Source: an uncultured Alphaproteobacteria bacterium (lineage in GTDB: Bacteria > Pseudomonadota > Alphaproteobacteria > Geminicoccales > Geminicoccaceae). Taken from it: a DNA stretch of 64,000 bases. Of the stretch, positions 34,673 through 42,915 are shown one piece after another. Numbering within the stretch: the first letter of the stretch is position 1; each line of letters begins with the position of its first letter. The notes under the pieces are model-generated. The model was given only the letters and a program-made list of their open reading frames with translations, was not told the DNA's origin and made no database searches. Position numbers and translations under genes: made by a program. The stretch covers positions 62,001 to 126,000 of the forward strand of contig CALKJU010000020.1 of the NCBI GenBank assembly GCA_937995535.1. The letters run 5' to 3'.

Positions 34673-36067
34673 TCAGCCGAGGATCTTGCCCGGATTGAGG
34701 AGACCTGCCGGGTCGAGTGCCTGCTTGATCCGGCGCATGACCGCCAGCCCCTCCGCCCCGACCTCTTTGGCGACGCTGGCGATCTTGCCGAGCCCGACGC
34801 CGTGCTCGCCGGTGCAGGTCCCGCCCGCGTCCAGCGCGCGCTGCACCATCCGCTCGTTCAGCTCGCGGGCCATGCGCCACTCCTCCGGCGCGTGCGGATC
34901 GAGAAGAAACAGGCAGTGGAAATTGCCGTCGCCGACATGGCCGACGATCGGGGCCAGCAGCCCGCTCGCCGCGATCTCCTCGCTGGTGGCGACGATGCAC
35001 TCGGCGAGACGCGAGATCGGCACGCAGACGTCGGTCGCCCAGGCGGCCGCGCCGGGACGGAGAGCCAGCGCGGCATAGTAGGCGTCGTGCCGTGCCTGCC
35101 ACAGGCGCGATCGTTCCTCCGGGCTCGAAGCCCGGTGCACTTGGATCGCACCTTGCGCGCCCGCGAGGTCGAGCACCGCCGCGGTCTGCTCTTCGACCCC
35201 CGCCGGGGTGCCGTGGAACTCGACGAAGAGCGTCGGGGCGGCGGCGTGCGCCTGGAGCCCGGCATGGGCGATACAGGCGCGCATCTGCACCGCGTCCAGC
35301 AGCTCGACCCGCGCCACCGGGATGCCGGACTGGATCGTCGCGATGACCGTGTCCACCGCCGCGGCGACGGTCGGGAAGGCGCACACCACGACCGCCACCG
35401 CCTCGGGCTGGCCATAGAGCCTGAGCTGCAGTTCGGTGATGATCCCGAGCGTGCCCTCGGCGCCGATGAAGAGCCGGGTGAGGTCGTAGCCGGCCGAGGA
35501 TTTGCGCGCCCGGGTGCCGGTGCGCAGGACCGTGCCGTCGGCGAGCACCACGGTCAGGCCCAGCACGTTGTCCCGCATCGTGCCATAGCGCACGGCGTTG
35601 GTTCCGGAGGCGCGCGTGGCGGCCATGCCACCCAGGGTGGCGTCGGCGCCCGGGTCGATCGGGAAGAACAGCCCGGTGTCACGCAACTCGGCGTTGAGCC
35701 GCTTGCGCGTGACCCCGGCCTCGACCCGGCAGTCGAGATCCTCGGCGTTGACCTCGATGATCCGATCCATGCCGGTGAGATCGACGCAGACGCCACCCCG
35801 CACGGCCGCGACGTGGCCTTCGAGCGACGTGCCCGCACCGAACGGGATCACCGGCATGGCGTGTTTGGCGCAGACCGCGAGCAGCGCGCCGACCTCGGCG
35901 GTCGAGCGCACGAAGGCCACGGCGTCGGGCGGCATCTCCGCATGGTAGGCCTCGCCGCGCCCGTGTTGGCGGCACACCGTCGGATTGGTCGATAGGCGTT
36001 CGCCCAATAGCTCGGCGAGCTCGCGCAGGGCGGCGGAGCGGGGGCGAACGGCGACCTCTGCGGACAT
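34673..36067 (-). CDS. FAD-linked oxidase, D-lactate dehydrogenase (cytochrome) type
   Basis: This flavoprotein of the VAO/GlcD family, 464 residues, probably oxidises D-lactate or a related 2-hydroxyacid and passes electrons to the respiratory chain. The FAD-binding half contains PVIPFGAGTSLEGH, the DPGADATLGGM loop and IGAEGTLGI. The C-terminal half has GHVGDGNFH and GEHGVGLGK, which bind the substrate and metal in D-lactate dehydrogenases. Glycolate oxidase subunit GlcD is an alternative, but no glcE or glcF is nearby. The ATG is at 36067. It lies 62 bases downstream of fliP on the same strand. Confidence 0.86.
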   Translation of the reverse strand: MSAEVAVRPRSAALRELAELLGERLSTNPTVCRQHGRGEAYHAEMPPDAVAFVRSTAEVGALLAVCAKHAMPVIPFGAGTSLEGHVAAVRGGVCVDLTGMDRIIEVNAEDLDCRVEAGVTRKRLNAELRDTGLFFPIDPGADATLGGMAATRASGTNAVRYGTMRDNVLGLTVVLADGTVLRTGTRARKSSAGYDLTRLFIGAEGTLGIITELQLRLYGQPEAVAVVVCAFPTVAAAVDTVIATIQSGIPVARVELLDAVQMRACIAHAGLQAHAAAPTLFVEFHGTPAGVEEQTAAVLDLAGAQGAIQVHRASSPEERSRLWQARHDAYYAALALRPGAAAWATDVCVPISRLAECIVATSEEIAASGLLAPIVGHVGDGNFHCLFLLDPHAPEEWRMARELNERMVQRALDAGGTCTGEHGVGLGKIASVAKEVGAEGLAVMRRIKQALDPAGLLNPGKILG

Positions 36068-36108
36068 GGCGATCCTGGTCTGCTGCGTGCGGAGCTTAGT
36101 CCCGCCGA

Positions 36109-36121
36109 TGGCCCCAGGCCA
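36109..36121 (-). terminator. Weak hairpin downstream of fliP
   Basis: TGGCC and GGCCA flank CCA in the gap between the fliP stop and the next gene on the same strand. The 5-bp stem is weak and no T run follows. It could end the fhlB-fliO-fliP transcript. Confidence 0.25.
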
Positions 36122-36129
36122 CCCCGCCG

Positions 36130-36867
36130 TCAGCCGCTCCCGAAGCTCTGCACGAGGCTGCCCACCACCAGAAACCAGCCGTCGATGAGAACGAAGAAGA
36201 TCAGCTTGAACGGCAATGAGATCATCACCGGCGGCAGCATCATCATGCCGAGCGACATGAGGATCGCCGCGACGACCATGTCGATGATGAGGAACGGCAC
36301 GAAGATCATGAACCCGATCTCGAACGCGCGGCGCAGTTCGCTGATCATGAAGGCTGGGATCAGGACCCGTAGCGGCACGGCCTCGCGCGTGTCGGGCGGC
36401 GGCTCGAGGGCCGCTAGGCCGACGAACAGCTCGAGGTCGGAGTCACGGACTTGCCGGAGCATGAACCCGCGCAACGGGGCGGTGGCGCGCTCGAAGGCCT
36501 CGGCCTCGTCGAGCGACTCCTCCGTCAATGGCTGGATCCCTTCGCGCCAGCTCGCCTCGAGCGTCGGCATCATGACGAAGCCGGTGAGGAACAGCGCGAG
36601 GCTGACGAGCACCGCGTTGGGCGGCGTCTGCTGCAGGCCGATGGCGGTCCGCAGAAAGGACAGCACGATCACGATCCGCGTGAACGAGGTCACCATCACG
36701 AGGATCGACGGGGCGAGGCTGAGGACGGTCAGAAGCAGCACCAGCCGAACGATCTGGCCCGTGAAGCTGCCGCCCTCACCGAGATCGAGCTGGATCGACT
36801 GGGCCCCTGCCGGCTCCGCGCCGAGGGCGAGGGTCACGGCGGCGAGCAGCGCCAGCGTCAGCCGCAT
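36130..36867 (-). CDS. fliP: Flagellar export gate protein FliP
   Basis: FliP forms the core of the flagellar type III export gate with FliQ and FliR. The 245-residue protein has a cleavable-type signal (MRLTLALLAAVTLALG, then AEPAGA), normal for FliP, then TM segments with LAPSILVMVTSFTRIVIVLSFLR, QTPPNAVLVSLALFLTGFVM, LIPAFMISELRRAFEIGF and a terminal LPFKLIFFVLIDGW. The ATG at 36867 lies inside the end of fliO (10-base overlap). fliQ, fliR and full flhB are not in the window. Confidence 0.96.
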   Translation of the reverse strand: MRLTLALLAAVTLALGAEPAGAQSIQLDLGEGGSFTGQIVRLVLLLTVLSLAPSILVMVTSFTRIVIVLSFLRTAIGLQQTPPNAVLVSLALFLTGFVMMPTLEASWREGIQPLTEESLDEAEAFERATAPLRGFMLRQVRDSDLELFVGLAALEPPPDTREAVPLRVLIPAFMISELRRAFEIGFMIFVPFLIIDMVVAAILMSLGMMMLPPVMISLPFKLIFFVLIDGWFLVVGSLVQSFGSG

Positions 36868-37139
36868 CGCTCGGTATCCCTGGCCAGCGGTCGCACCGCG
36901 ACACTCGCCACCGGTGCGCCACCGATCACGAGCAGATGCTCGACATCGTCGTGCCGGACGAGCACGAGGCGTGTTCTGGTGTCGATCGGCAGGACCTCCA
37001 CGACCGTCAGCCGTTGTGGGCCGGCATAGCCGAGGATCGAGCCGCGCCAACGGCGCAGCCCCACCGCCAGCACCACCATCAGGCCGAGGACGAACAGCAG
37101 GGCAAGCCCCACATCGAGGAGCGGCGGGCCGGAGGTCAT
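36858..37139 (-). CDS. fliO: FliO-like flagellar biosynthesis protein
   Basis: FliO helps assemble the FliP ring. This 93-residue protein has one N-terminal TM segment (about residues 8-29), then a small SH3-like cytoplasmic part with RLTVVEVLPIDTRTRLVLVRHDDVEHLLVIG, a pattern of FliO members. Call rests also on place: directly upstream of fliP with a 10-base overlap, and its ATG overlaps the stop of the unknown gene before it (ATGA). Confidence 0.83.
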   Translation of the reverse strand: MTSGPPLLDVGLALLFVLGLMVVLAVGLRRWRGSILGYAGPQRLTVVEVLPIDTRTRLVLVRHDDVEHLLVIGGAPVASVAVRPLARDTERCG

Positions 37140-37477
37140 GACGATGGGTCGTCCGAAGGGGCGTAGGCGCGGCTCGCCGCGAGGCGCATGTTCCCTCGCG
37201 CCAGCTCCCCGACCAGCTCCTCCCGCCCCTGCTCCAACGCGCGGAGAAGCGCTTCCAGCTCATCCGCCAGCCCGACGAGCTGCCCCCGGAGCCAGTCCAG
37301 GTCGCCGGCGACGGTTAACCCGGCGCACAACCGCTCGACCCGGTCAGCGAGATCCGCGAGCGAAGCGAACTCGCCGCAGCGGGCACGGGTGGCGGCGGCG
37401 GCGATCGCGGCGGCCAGAGCCTGCAGCTCGCGGTGCGCCGGCGGGTTCGGGCGAGGGCTAGCCGGAGGAGTCGGCAT
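37136..37477 (-). CDS. Unknown helical protein in the fliO-fliP operon
   Basis: This 113-residue protein is not recognised. After a Pro-rich start (PTPPASPRPNPPA), nearly the whole chain is predicted helical with heptad-like Leu/Ala spacing (ELQALAAAIAAAATRA, LADRVERLCAG, LVGLADELEALLRALEQGREELVGELA), so a coiled coil or helical bundle is likely. It overlaps fhlB by 20 bases upstream and fliO by 4 bases downstream, strongly implying a flagellar role, such as an export chaperone or stator/gate helper. FlgN- or FliJ-like function is possible but no motif shows it. The ATG 37477 is chosen; longer in-frame starts would cover fhlB further. Confidence 0.6.
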   Translation of the reverse strand: MPTPPASPRPNPPAHRELQALAAAIAAAATRARCGEFASLADLADRVERLCAGLTVAGDLDWLRGQLVGLADELEALLRALEQGREELVGELARGNMRLAASRAYAPSDDPSS

Positions 37478-37757
37478 CGGCGTCGGCGGCGGCGAGCCGC
37501 GCGCTGTGACGGTAGAGACAGGCGAGGATCTCGGCGACGGCGAGAAACGCGATCGGCGGGATCGGACGACCGACGTCGAGCGCGGCGAGCAGCGCCACGA
37601 GGTCGCGATCCTCCCGGATCGGCACACCGTGCGTCAGCGCCGCCGCGACGATCCGCTCGGCCAGCGAGCCATGGCCCTTGGCGACGACGGTCGGTAGATC
37701 GTCGCCGCTGAGCTCGTAGCGCAGGGCGACGGCGATCTGCTTGCCGGCCTCGGGCAT
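37458..37757 (-). CDS. FhlB: stand-alone FlhB C-terminal domain-like protein
   Basis: This 99-residue protein matches the cytoplasmic FlhB/YscU switch domain from just after the cleavage site onward: AVALRYELSGDDLPTVVAKGHGSLAERI, then ALTHGVPIREDRDLVALL and IPPIAFLAVAEILACLYR. The NPTH autocleavage motif and all FlhB TM segments are absent, so it equals the FhlB type, which can stand in for the cleaved FlhB fragment. It is the first gene of the fhlB-unknown-fliO-fliP unit, divergent from moeB across 64 bp. Confidence 0.82.
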   Translation of the reverse strand: MPEAGKQIAVALRYELSGDDLPTVVAKGHGSLAERIVAAALTHGVPIREDRDLVALLAALDVGRPIPPIAFLAVAEILACLYRHSARLAAADADADSSG

Positions 37758-37782
37758 GCGGCTCCGATCCCCCGGTTGACGG

Positions 37783-37798
37783 GTTTCACGAACGAAAC
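37783..37798. promoter_or_regulatory. Inverted repeat in fhlB-moeB divergent region
   Basis: GTTTC and GAAAC arms separated by six bases lie midway between the two divergent starts, with TTGACG just left and a GGTTAAC right of it. The arrangement could be an operator for either operon. The arms are short, so chance is possible. Confidence 0.25.
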
Positions 37799-37821
37799 TG
37801 CGCGAACAGGGTTAACGCCGC

Positions 37822-38649
37822 ATGAAAGAGCACCGCGTAGCCACGGCGAGCGAAGACCGCGGGGAGCTGACCGAGGCCGAAATCCGACGGTTCGCCCGGC
37901 ATATCGTATTGCCGGAGATCGGCGGTCGAGGACAGATGAGGCTCCTGGGCAGCCGTGTGCTGGTGATCGGTGCCGGCGGCCTCGGCTCACCGCTCCTGCT
38001 CTACCTCGCCGCGGCGGGCGTCGGCACGCTGGGAGTCGTCGATCACGACACGGTCGACGAGGGCAATCTTCAGCGGCAGATCGTGCACGACGCTTCGGCC
38101 GTCGGTCGCCCCAAGACCGAGAGCGCGCTGGCTCGCGTCGCGGCGTTGGCCCCGGCCGCCGCGGTTATCGCGTACGACGTGCGGCTGACCGCGGCGAACG
38201 CTGACCGCTTGGTCGCCGACTACGACCTCGTCGCCGATGGCAGCGACAATGTCGTGACCCGCGCCGCCGTCCACGACGCCTGTCGACGCCAGAGGCGTAC
38301 GCTGGTGAGCGGCGCGGTCCAGGGGATGGACGGCCAGCTCACCACCTACAAGGCTTATCTCGGCCCACCGCACCCCTGCCTGCACTGCGTCTTTCCCACG
38401 CCGCCGACGGAGCGGGCGCTGCCGACCTGCGCGCAGGCCGGCGTTCTGGGCCCGGCCGCAGGCGTCATCGGCACGCTGCAGGCCGTCGAGGTGGTCAAGG
38501 AGCTCTTGGGAGTCGGCGAGTCCCTGAGCGGCAGGCTGCTTCTGTACGACGCGGGTGCGGCGACGCTTGAGGCGATCCAGGTCGCCCGCCGCGCGGACTG
38601 CCCACACTGCCGAGCATATGGCGAAACACCAACTTTTCCTGAGGCTTAA
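37822..38649 (+). CDS. moeB: MoeB/ThiF-family adenylyltransferase
   Basis: This E1-like enzyme adenylates the C-terminal Gly of a sulfur-carrier protein (MoaD or ThiS). The 275-residue protein has the ATP loop GAGGLGSPLL (50-59), the DHDTVDEGNLQRQ segment with the key Arg, the SDNVVTR segment, conserved Cys203 in TCAQAGVLGP and zinc cysteines C186/C189 and C260/C263. It has no rhodanese domain, so it is MoeB rather than MOCS3-like. A MoaD/ThiS partner is not adjacent. With fdhD, mobA, mobB and moeA in the window, a molybdopterin role fits best. Confidence 0.88.
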   Translation: MKEHRVATASEDRGELTEAEIRRFARHIVLPEIGGRGQMRLLGSRVLVIGAGGLGSPLLLYLAAAGVGTLGVVDHDTVDEGNLQRQIVHDASAVGRPKTESALARVAALAPAAAVIAYDVRLTAANADRLVADYDLVADGSDNVVTRAAVHDACRRQRRTLVSGAVQGMDGQLTTYKAYLGPPHPCLHCVFPTPPTERALPTCAQAGVLGPAAGVIGTLQAVEVVKELLGVGESLSGRLLLYDAGAATLEAIQVARRADCPHCRAYGETPTFPEA

Positions 38650-38784
38650 CGTATGCAGCGGGGTGATGCACGGGGTTGAAGGCCGCCGGCGCGTTGCGCT
38701 AAGGGACCGCGCGCGTGGGGGGTGCCCGGTACAGGTTCGCTAGTCCGCGCCATGCGATCGACGGTGACCGCGCCAGGAGGGTGG

Positions 38785-39201
38785 ATGTCGGGCGACGACA
38801 GGGACGACTACCGTCCAAGCGAGGACGAGCCCTACATGAACCCGCGCCAGATCGAGTATTTCCGCCGCAAGCTGCTTCTCTGGCGTGACGACATCCTCCG
38901 TGGCTCGGATGTGACGCTCCGCCAGCTCAAGGAGGAAGACACCCGTCTGCCCGACCAGAGCGACTGGGCGTCGGCCGAGATGCAGCGCAACTTCCAGCTG
39001 CGTACGCGCGACCGCGAGCGCAAACTCTTGAGCAAAATTGAGGCGGCGCTCCGCCGGATCGAGGACGGGAGCTACGGCTACTGCGAGGAGACGCAGGAGC
39101 CGATCGGCATCAAGCGGCTCGAGGCCCGGCCGATCGCCACGCTGAGCATTGAAGCCCAGCAGCGCCACGAGCGCCGCGAGCGGACCTACCGCGAGGAGTG
39201 A
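38785..39201 (+). CDS. dksA: RNA polymerase-binding transcription factor DksA
   Basis: DksA binds the RNA polymerase secondary channel and works with ppGpp in the stringent response. The 138-residue protein has the alphaproteobacterial DYRPSEDEPYMNPRQ start, the coiled-coil region and the terminal YGYCEETQEPIGIKRLEARP segment. Only one of the four zinc-finger cysteines is present, as in many alphaproteobacterial DksA proteins. ATG 38785 is chosen with AGGAGG four bases upstream and conserved sequence following; an ATG at 38752 is also in frame. A good hairpin follows the stop. Confidence 0.93.
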   Translation: MSGDDRDDYRPSEDEPYMNPRQIEYFRRKLLLWRDDILRGSDVTLRQLKEEDTRLPDQSDWASAEMQRNFQLRTRDRERKLLSKIEAALRRIEDGSYGYCEETQEPIGIKRLEARPIATLSIEAQQRHERRERTYREE

Positions 39202-39215
39202 CCCGGTAGCCCGGT

Positions 39216-39242
39216 AGTTCCTGCCGCGGCCCGGCAGGAACT
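39216..39242 (+). terminator. Hairpin terminator after dksA
   Basis: A perfect 11-bp stem (AGTTCCTGCCG / CGGCAGGAACT) with a 5-base loop begins 14 bases after the dksA stop. It separates dksA from the sigma-54-driven flagellar operon. No T run follows. Confidence 0.7.
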
Positions 39243-39301
39243 GCCGCCGCGTCGATCCTCGCCGCCAGGCGTCAACCGGCGAACCCCCAGCGTTGGCCCC
39301 C

Positions 39302-39317
39302 TGGCACGGGCGTTGCG
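39302..39317 (+). promoter_or_regulatory. Sigma-54 promoter of the fliK-flgD-flgE operon
   Basis: TGGCACGGGCGTTGCG matches the sigma-54 consensus TGGCACG-N4-TTGC[AT] at all positions but the last, with exact -24/-12 spacing. It lies directly upstream of fliK, and the FlbD-type sigma-54 activator gene is 8 kb away. The predicted transcription start is about 39328, only 4 bases before the first fliK ATG. Confidence 0.85.
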
Positions 39318-39331
39318 TCACTGGCGGCGCC

Positions 39332-40696
39332 ATGCTGACCGCCGTGCCCGCGCTCTCGCTCGCGCCGCCGATGCCCGCCTCGCCCGAGGCGGTGGCCGCA
39401 GGCGATGCTTTCGCCCTGCTCGTCGTACGGCTCGCCGGAACGGTCGTGATGGCCGAAAATCCCACGCTGCCGGGCGGTGCCCTGCCGGTCGCCGGGGCTG
39501 CGACGGCTCCGGCCTTGGACGAGGCCGATTGGCCGGTGACGGCCGACGCGCCCGCCCTGCCTCCGGCGGTGCCTCCCCTCGTCCCAGTGCCGGCTATGAC
39601 GGCGTCCCCGTCCGAGCCGCCCACGACCGTCGCCGAGCCGGCCCGGCACACACCGCCCGTGGCCCTGCCGAGCACGCCGAGCCCGTCGGCGGTGCTTCCA
39701 GCCGCGCCGGCCGCGGGCGAGAGGCGCGAGCCGGCCGGTTCACCGACGCTCGGCACCCACCACGGCGACGTCGGCGCCGAGCCCGTGGCCGCCTTAGCGC
39801 TCGATGTCGCGCCGCGTGCAACCGTGGCCGAGGGTGAGCCGGGCCCAAGGGCACTGCCGGCACCGCCGGAAGCGCTGCTGTCGCCCGGCGAAGCAACCTC
39901 GCGTGCCCTCGCGTTGCGCGATGTCGCGGCCGCCGCCACGCCGCTCCCTGCGGACCTCGCGGGCGCGGCGCCGGTCGACGGCAGCGGCGAGGCCATGCCG
40001 GCCCCGGCGGCGGCGCAGACCGTCCGCCCGACCCCACCCGCGCGGCCCTCACCAGCCGGCACCGGCCGTACCGTTCGTGATCCCGATGCAGCGATCGCCA
40101 CTCGGGGATCCGCGGAAAGCACCGCGCCTGCGCTCGTTCTTGACCGCCCGCCGGCCGTGCGGACCGACCTGCCCACCGCGGCCACGACGCCCACCCCACC
40201 CGCCGATGGCCGGACCGACGGCGTTCGCGGCATGGTCCCCGGTGGCGAACTTGCGCCCCCGGCGATCGATTGCCCCGACGCCGGCCCGGCGCGGCTGTAT
40301 CCGCAGCTGACGGTCGCCATCGTCCGGCAAGCCGCGGACGGCCTCGATCGGGTCAAGGTCCAGCTCCAGCCCGAGGAGCTGGGCGCGATCGAGATCGCGC
40401 TCGAGCTCGGGGAGGATGGCCGCGCTCGCGCCGCCTTCCTCGCCGACCGCCCCGAGACCGTCGACCTGCTCCGGCGCGAGGCGGCCGACCTCGAGCGCGC
40501 GCTGCGGCAGGTCGGTGTCGAGGTTGGTACGGGCGGCATGAGCTTTGCGTCGCGCGATCCGAACGGTGGCCGTGATCGCGAGCCTGGTGCACCGCCGCCG
40601 CCGCCGAGCCACCCCGAGCGAGCGACCATTGGCCAAGCGCCGTCGCCGATCCCGGCGCGCGGCGGCGCATCGCGCCTGCTGGATCTGACCGTATGA
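39332..40696 (+). CDS. fliK: Flagellar hook-length control protein FliK
   Basis: FliK is exported, measures hook length and triggers the FlhB substrate switch. The 454-residue protein has the expected build: a long low-complexity Pro/Ala-rich central part (about 60-320) and a C-terminal FliK domain (about 330-405) with VKVQLQPEELGAIEIALEL and ETVDLLRREAADLERAL. The ATG 39332 is the first start, but the sigma-54 promoter would give a leader of just 4 bases; ATG 39371 is an alternative that removes 13 residues. flgD follows by 28 bases. Confidence 0.86.
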   Translation: MLTAVPALSLAPPMPASPEAVAAGDAFALLVVRLAGTVVMAENPTLPGGALPVAGAATAPALDEADWPVTADAPALPPAVPPLVPVPAMTASPSEPPTTVAEPARHTPPVALPSTPSPSAVLPAAPAAGERREPAGSPTLGTHHGDVGAEPVAALALDVAPRATVAEGEPGPRALPAPPEALLSPGEATSRALALRDVAAAATPLPADLAGAAPVDGSGEAMPAPAAAQTVRPTPPARPSPAGTGRTVRDPDAAIATRGSAESTAPALVLDRPPAVRTDLPTAATTPTPPADGRTDGVRGMVPGGELAPPAIDCPDAGPARLYPQLTVAIVRQAADGLDRVKVQLQPEELGAIEIALELGEDGRARAAFLADRPETVDLLRREAADLERALRQVGVEVGTGGMSFASRDPNGGRDREPGAPPPPPSHPERATIGQAPSPIPARGGASRLLDLTV

Positions 40697-40724
40697 GCGC
40701 CCTGCGCAGCAAGGAGCCCCAGCC

Positions 40725-41390
40725 ATGACGACGATCACGCCGATCGGTGCCGGTGCTCGCGCGCCGGGCGAGCGCACGACGAGCCTCGCGGACAGCTTCG
40801 ACGGGTTTCTCAGACTGCTCACCAGTCAGCTCCAGCACCAGGACCCGCTGTCGCCGCTCGACGCCACCAAATTCACCTCGCAGCTGGTCGAGTTCGCGAG
40901 TGTCGAGCAGGCGATCCGGACCAACACCCGGCTCGACCAGCTGATCGCCAACTCGACGAGCGGCGCGCGCAGTTCGGCGCTCGGCTATCTCGGCAATGTC
41001 GTCGAGATCGACACCGGTCTCGCCGAGTTGACCGAGGACGGGAACGCCGAGTTCTCCTACCAGCTGCCGGCCGCCGCCGCTGCCGTTTCGGTCCGCGTCG
41101 TCGATGCCTCGGGCCGCACCGTGCGCGAGCTGCCGGGCGGGCGACAGGCCGGAGTCAACGTCGTCCGTTGGGACGGGGCCAGTGACGCCGGACAACGGCA
41201 ACGGCCCGGGCTCTACCGCATCGTGGTCGACGCGCGCGATGCGCGCGGAAACGCCATCACGACCACCAGCCGCGACAGCGGCGAGGTGACCGGCATCAGC
41301 GGCCTGCCGGACCGGATCCGACTCGAGATCGGCGAGCGTCGGGTGCCCGTCGATGCCGTCATCGGTGTGCGACGACCGGCCGCCGCCTGA
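40725..41390 (+). CDS. flgD: Flagellar hook assembly protein FlgD
   Basis: FlgD is the hook-cap scaffold needed to polymerise FlgE. This 221-residue protein has the conserved N-terminus FLRLLTSQLQHQDPLSPLDATKFTSQLVEFASVEQ, a SALGYLG segment, then the tudor/FnIII-like region with VRVVDASGRTVREL and a GLYRIVVDARDARGN strand. ATG 40725 has AAGGAG ten bases upstream. It sits between fliK and flgE, the usual order. Confidence 0.95.
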   Translation: MTTITPIGAGARAPGERTTSLADSFDGFLRLLTSQLQHQDPLSPLDATKFTSQLVEFASVEQAIRTNTRLDQLIANSTSGARSSALGYLGNVVEIDTGLAELTEDGNAEFSYQLPAAAAAVSVRVVDASGRTVRELPGGRQAGVNVVRWDGASDAGQRQRPGLYRIVVDARDARGNAITTTSRDSGEVTGISGLPDRIRLEIGERRVPVDAVIGVRRPAAA

Positions 41391-41434
41391 GCCCGCCGCC
41401 TCAGCCACAGCCCTCAGCGAAAGGAACCGCCTCC

Positions 41435-42781
41435 ATGAGCCTCTTCGGGTCCCTCTTCTCCGGTGTGTCTGGCCTCAACGCCCAGGCCCGCTCGATGGGG
41501 ATGATCTCCGATAACGTCGCGAACGTGAACACTACCGCCTACAAGGGTGCGGCGGCGAGCTTCGCGAGCCTGGTGACCCGCGCGCCGTCGTCGGCCACCT
41601 ACAGCCCGGGCGGCGTGCGCTCGTTCAGCGCCTACTCGATCGGCAGCCAGGGCCTGATCCAGAGCAGCGCGTCACCGACCGACGCGGCGATCTCCGGTGC
41701 CGGCTTCTTCGTCGTCAACTCGCGTCCCGACTCGTCAGGCGAGCAGCTCTACACCCGGGCGGGGTCGTTCTCCGCCGACTTCCTCGGCAACCTGCGCACG
41801 CCTACCGGTTACATGCTGCAGGGCTGGGCGCTCGACGCCGACGAGAACATCATCGACGTCAACATGCTCGAGACGGTGAACGTGCGGATCATCAACGGCC
41901 TCGCCGCGGCGACCACCACGGTGCAGACCGGCGCCAATCTGAACGCCGACCAGGCCGCCTTCACCGGCACTTACAATGCCGGCGACATGGCCGCGCACAG
42001 CGCGTCCGGTGGCACCGCCGGTGTGCAACCGCACTTCACGCGCGAGATCCGCGTCTACGACAGCCTCGGCCGCGCCGTGCCGGTGACCATGGCGTTCCTC
42101 AAGGATCCCGCCGCGAACACCTGGAATGTCGAGATCTACGCGCCGACCACGGCGGTCGAGACGGGCGACCATCCGGACGGTCTGCTCGCCACCGGGACGG
42201 TCACCTTCAATGGCGACGGTAGCCTCGCCGGCACGGCCATCACGCCAGTCTACCCCGGCACCGCCGGGGTCGGCGATCCGGTCGGCGTCAACTGGCTCGA
42301 CCTCAACGGCGCGGCCGACAGCACCATCGCCTTCAGCTTCGGCACGGTGGGCTCGACCGACGGGCTGACCCAGTTCGCCAGCGCCACGACGGTCGCCTAT
42401 GTCACCCAGAATGGTGCCGAGGTCGGCGAGCTGAACGGCGTCAGCATCGACGAGCAGGGCTACGTCATCGCGTCCTTCACCAACGGCGAGACGCGCAAGC
42501 TCTACCGCCTGCCGATCGCGACCTTCGCCAACCCGGGCGCCCTCGATCCCCGATCGGGCAACGTCTACGCCCAGACCGACGGCTCGGGCGAGTTCAACCT
42601 GCGCTTTGCCGGGCGCGGCGGCGCTGGCGTCGTGACGCCGTCGGCACTCGAGGCCGCGAACGTCGACCTGGCTGACGAGTTCACCAAGATGATCGTGACG
42701 CAGCGGGCCTACTCGGCGAACGCGCGGGTCGTCACGACCACCGACGAGATGCTCGACGAGCTGATCCGCATCACCCGCTGA
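41435..42781 (+). CDS. flgE: Flagellar hook protein FlgE
   Basis: FlgE forms the flagellar hook. The 448-residue protein has the N-terminal D0 helix with SGLNAQARSMGMISDNVANVNTTAYKG, a QGLIQSSASPTDAAISGAGFFVV strand, a middle D2 region, and the C-terminal D0 helix with EFTKMIVTQRAYSANARVVTTTDEML. These ends are needed for export and axial packing. The ATG has AAAGGA upstream. The protein is synthesised after the basal body, which fits control from the sigma-54 promoter ahead of fliK. Confidence 0.96.
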   Translation: MSLFGSLFSGVSGLNAQARSMGMISDNVANVNTTAYKGAAASFASLVTRAPSSATYSPGGVRSFSAYSIGSQGLIQSSASPTDAAISGAGFFVVNSRPDSSGEQLYTRAGSFSADFLGNLRTPTGYMLQGWALDADENIIDVNMLETVNVRIINGLAAATTTVQTGANLNADQAAFTGTYNAGDMAAHSASGGTAGVQPHFTREIRVYDSLGRAVPVTMAFLKDPAANTWNVEIYAPTTAVETGDHPDGLLATGTVTFNGDGSLAGTAITPVYPGTAGVGDPVGVNWLDLNGAADSTIAFSFGTVGSTDGLTQFASATTVAYVTQNGAEVGELNGVSIDEQGYVIASFTNGETRKLYRLPIATFANPGALDPRSGNVYAQTDGSGEFNLRFAGRGGAGVVTPSALEAANVDLADEFTKMIVTQRAYSANARVVTTTDEMLDELIRITR

Positions 42782-42915
42782 GTGACGCCCGTGGACGCGA
42801 GGGCGCGCCGCACCGTTTACCAAGCTCCTTATTCGGGAGTTGAGGAAGTTTGCCTAGAAGCTTGGCCGACAAGGGGTCGGAAACCAAACGTCGTGTCGGG
42901 CACAGGAGAACGCGC

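Noticed and set aside
38740-40629. Minus-strand frame of about 630 codons opposite dksA and fliK
   Set aside because: dksA and the FliK domain are on the plus strand and the sigma-54 promoter points the same way.
42824-42880. Small stem-loops between flgE and sciP (CTCC/GGAG and CCGAC/GTCGG)
   Set aside because: Stems of 4-5 bp are expected by chance in GC-rich DNA; not enough for a terminator call.
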